Origin: Aeromicrobium senzhongii
Lineage (GTDB): Bacteria; Actinomycetota; Actinomycetes; Propionibacteriales; Nocardioidaceae
Reading direction: 5' to 3'
DNA length: 64,000 nt
NCBI RefSeq assembly: GCF_014334735.1
Contig: NZ_CP060587.1
Span: forward strand, 1,922,001 to 1,986,000
A model generated the notes under the pieces. That model saw nothing but the letters and a program-made list of their open reading frames with translations. It had not been told where the DNA came from and searched no databases. A program made the position numbers and the translations under genes. Positions 62,079 through 64,000 of this stretch are shown piece after piece (the stretch's first letter is position 1; each line of letters opens with the position of its first letter).

Positions 62079-62097
62079 GTGATTTCACTCAAATCAC
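62079..62097. promoter_or_regulatory. Inverted repeat between the SGNH genes
   Basis: GTGATTT and AAATCAC arms of seven bases, five apart, midway in the 101-base gap. Possible operator for the second copy; spacing differs from a Crp site. Confidence 0.35.
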
Positions 62098-62151
62098 ACC
62101 AGGCCCAGGGGTAATGTGGTGTCTCCGGCGTGTTGAGGAGAGAGAGGCACC

Positions 62152-63516
62152 ATGCCCGTCTCCGTCAGCCCGTGGCGCTCCGCGATCGCGGCGCTCGCCC
62201 TGGCCGCGCCGCTGCTGACCGTGGCGCCTGCCTCGGCCACCGAGGGCGGGGTCGCCCCCGTCTGGGACCGCACCGCGAACGGTGAGCGCTACGTGGCCCT
62301 GGGCGACTCCTTCGTCGCAGGTCCCGGCCTGCCGGGGACACGCGATGCCGGGTGCGGTCGCAGCGAGGTCAACCTGCCCAGCCTCCTGGCCGCGCAGCTC
62401 GACGTGGCGTCCTTCACCGACGCCAGCTGCAGTGCCGCCCGAACCACGCACCTCTGGACGCACCAGCAGGCCAACGACACGCGGAACCCTCCGCAGCTCG
62501 CGGCGCTGGGGCCGGACACGACCCTGGTCACCCTGGGCCCGATGGGCGGCAACGACGTGGACGTGCCCGGCCTGGCCTGGACCTGCGTCTCCGTCGGCTG
62601 CAGCCAACTGCCGGTCGAGCCCCTGTACGCGGCGATCGACGAGCTGGCCCCGGTCTACCGCTCGGCGATCGCGGAGGTGCGCCGGCGGGCGCCGCGGGCC
62701 CAGATCCTCGCGATCGGCTACGGCGTCTTCGTGCCGGACCGGTCCTGCGACCGACTCGGGCAGGCCACCCCCGCCGACCTGAGCCACCTGCAGGGCGTCG
62801 TGGATCGCTTGAGCGACACGATCCGCACCGTCGCCGCCGACGAGGACGTCACGTTCGTCGACCTGCGGGCGATGGCGGGTTGGGACGAGCACTCGGCCTG
62901 CGCCGATCCCGCCGACCAGTGGATCCGCGGGCTCGAGGCGTTGGAGGACGGTGGCGCCCCGTTGCACCCCTCGGCCCTGGGCATGTCCGCGATGGCGACG
63001 CACGTCCTGAAGACGATCCGGCCCTCCGAGACCGCCTCACCGACCGAGGCCGAGCCGGCCCCGCCGACCGAGGCCGAGTCCGCACCGGCGACCGCAGGTC
63101 CCTCCGCCCCGCCCGTGGTCACGCCCGCGCCGGCGACACCGGGACCGACGACGCCGACCCCCGCTCCCACCACCCGTCCGCGCACGGCGACACCTCCGCC
63201 GCCCTCGTCGGCGCAGCGTGTCACCGCGGCCGCGAAGTCGCTGCGGGTCCGTGCCCAGTGCGTCGGGCCGCGCCAGCAACGACGCGTCCGGCTGAGCGTC
63301 TCGGGCGGGCACGGACTGGTCACTCGGGCGACGTTCCGCATCGGCAAGCGGCCCATCGCGACCGATCGGCGGGCGCCCTTCGCGACCACCCGTCGCGAGT
63401 CGGCGTTGCGGCGCGCGAAGGTCCGAGGTCGAGTGCTGGCGGCGGTCACGCTGCGGCACGGCGCGGTGGTCCGCACCACCACCGTCTCGACGCGACTGCC
63501 GGGCTGCCTGCGCTGA
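62152..63516 (+). CDS. Secreted SGNH/GDSL hydrolase (second copy, with Pro/Thr linker)
   Basis: 454 residues, tandem paralogue of the first copy. Signal peptide (AIAALALAAPLLTVAPASA), block I ALGDSFVAGPG, MGGND, LHPSALGM. Unlike the first copy, about 60 residues of Pro/Thr/Ala-rich linker (PAPATPGPTTPTPAPTTRP) separate the catalytic domain from the shared C-terminal domain (AAAKSLRVRAQCVG, TRATFRIGKRPIATDRRAPF, PGCLR). Good GAGAGAGG ribosome binding site. Confidence 0.9.
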   Translation: MPVSVSPWRSAIAALALAAPLLTVAPASATEGGVAPVWDRTANGERYVALGDSFVAGPGLPGTRDAGCGRSEVNLPSLLAAQLDVASFTDASCSAARTTHLWTHQQANDTRNPPQLAALGPDTTLVTLGPMGGNDVDVPGLAWTCVSVGCSQLPVEPLYAAIDELAPVYRSAIAEVRRRAPRAQILAIGYGVFVPDRSCDRLGQATPADLSHLQGVVDRLSDTIRTVAADEDVTFVDLRAMAGWDEHSACADPADQWIRGLEALEDGGAPLHPSALGMSAMATHVLKTIRPSETASPTEAEPAPPTEAESAPATAGPSAPPVVTPAPATPGPTTPTPAPTTRPRTATPPPPSSAQRVTAAAKSLRVRAQCVGPRQQRRVRLSVSGGHGLVTRATFRIGKRPIATDRRAPFATTRRESALRRAKVRGRVLAAVTLRHGAVVRTTTVSTRLPGCLR

Positions 63517-63550
63517 CCGCCGGCGACGCCGGAGGCACTGCGACCCGCCG

Positions 63551-63556
63551 TAGGCT
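63551..63556 (+). promoter_or_regulatory. -10 hexamer (TAGGCT) of the DUF2804 gene
   Basis: TAGGCT ends seven bases before the ATG at 63564, the same leaderless layout as other genes in this window. Confidence 0.5.
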
Positions 63557-63563
63557 TCGGGAC

Positions 63564-64000
63564 ATGTCGGAGATCGCCCAGCCCGTCGACCTCGCGGTCG
63601 GTCGCCGTTTGAACCCGGACGCCGTCGGCTGGACCCGCCGCCCCCTCCACCGCACCAGCCTGCCGCGGACCGGGCGGGTCAAGCGTTGGGAGTACTGGGG
63701 CGTCGTGACGCGCCGCTTCGTGCTCGGACTGACGATCGCCGACCTGGACTACGCGAACCTCACGCAGATCTACGCCTACGACCGGCTGCGGCACCGCGAG
63801 GTCAGCCTCGACACCACCGATCTCGGTCCCCTGCGCCCCGGTCTGCCCGACACGCTCCCCCCGTTCACCGCGTCGAGCGGGCCGCTGACCTTCTCGGACC
63901 ACGGTCGCGGCACGCGCATCAGCGTGGAGCACGAGCGCGTCAAGGTCGCGCTCGAGGCGGTCGGCGGGGACGACGCGCTCGGCGTCGTCGTCCCGTGGAG
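63564..64000 (+). CDS. DUF2804 family protein (cut by window end)
   Basis: The first 145 residues are present. GRRLNPDAVGWTRRPLHRTS and GRVKRWEYWGVVTRRFVLGL are typical of the DUF2804 N-terminus; LTIADLDYANLTQIYAYDR follows. Members are 320-350 residues with a lipocalin-like/beta-barrel predicted fold and unknown function. Confidence 0.88.
   Translation, partial: MSEIAQPVDLAVGRRLNPDAVGWTRRPLHRTSLPRTGRVKRWEYWGVVTRRFVLGLTIADLDYANLTQIYAYDRLRHREVSLDTTDLGPLRPGLPDTLPPFTASSGPLTFSDHGRGTRISVEHERVKVALEAVGGDDALGVVVPW

Noticed and set aside
62079..62097. Crp site before the second SGNH gene
   Set aside because: Arms are GTGATTT/AAATCAC with a five-base gap, which does not give the GTGA-N6-TCAC spacing.

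Overview
The window is from a high-GC Actinomycetota chromosome. Gene content and order (dxr-rlmN-cdsA-frr-pyrH-tsf-rpsB, rpsP-khpA-rimM-trmD-rplS-lepB-rnhB, and a block matching M. tuberculosis Rv1689-Rv1712), many GTG starts, promoters set close to start codons, and an rRNA spacer without tRNA genes all agree. A Nocardioidaceae-type organism such as Aeromicrobium is my best guess from gene style; I could not run a 16S comparison. Nearly everything is on the minus strand, so operons read from high to low coordinates.

Layout. 1-16 kb: isoprenoid, phospholipid and translation backbone (dxr, rlmN, cdsA, frr, pyrH, tsf, rpsB). It is interrupted by an acyl-CoA-type pair plus an ABC transporter and two-component system (1.1-6.0 kb), and by a three-gene ATP-grasp/alpha-E, transglutaminase and zinc-metallopeptidase cassette (7.3-11.7 kb). 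16-24 kb: an M23 peptidase and xerC, then a molybdenum island: HTH-TOBE regulator-modA-modB-modC diverging from moeA-moaC-mog, and a methyltransferase. 24-34.8 kb: dprA, comM, yraN, an MFS transporter, DUF2469, rnhB, two signal peptidases, rplS, an ammonium transporter, trmD, rimM, khpA and rpsP. 35-51.8 kb: cmk, tyrA, rluB, scpB, scpA, an RHH-like gene, parA, xerD, NUDIX, pyrG, steB/mctB-steA, recN, nadK, tlyA, a short conserved-type gene, a HAD phosphatase, an SSB-like protein and a TPR protein. 51.8-57.3 kb: one rRNA operon (16S-23S-5S, minus strand) with a clear promoter and terminator. 57.6-64 kb: tyrS, uspA, a DsbA/FrnE-type oxidoreductase with a tiny cysteine-containing gene overlapping its stop, a 3-methyladenine glycosylase, two tandem secreted SGNH hydrolases, and a DUF2804 gene cut by the window end.

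How it works together. Neighbouring genes are tightly coupled: ATGA, GTGA or TGATG overlaps join ABC permease/ATPase, transglutaminase/ATP-grasp, the modABC genes, rnhB/DUF2469, parA/xerD/NUDIX, steA/steB, tlyA/nadK/recN and others. Many lone or first genes carry a TANNNT hexamer 6-7 nt before the start codon, the signature of leaderless transcripts. The most interesting parts are the ATP-grasp/alpha-E/transglutaminase/peptidase cassette, a ParA plus ribbon-helix-helix pair fused by overlap to scpAB, the 41-codon cysteine gene after the DsbA-like protein, and a TPR gene whose codon choice differs sharply from its neighbours. No insertion sequence, prophage, CRISPR array or tRNA gene was seen.
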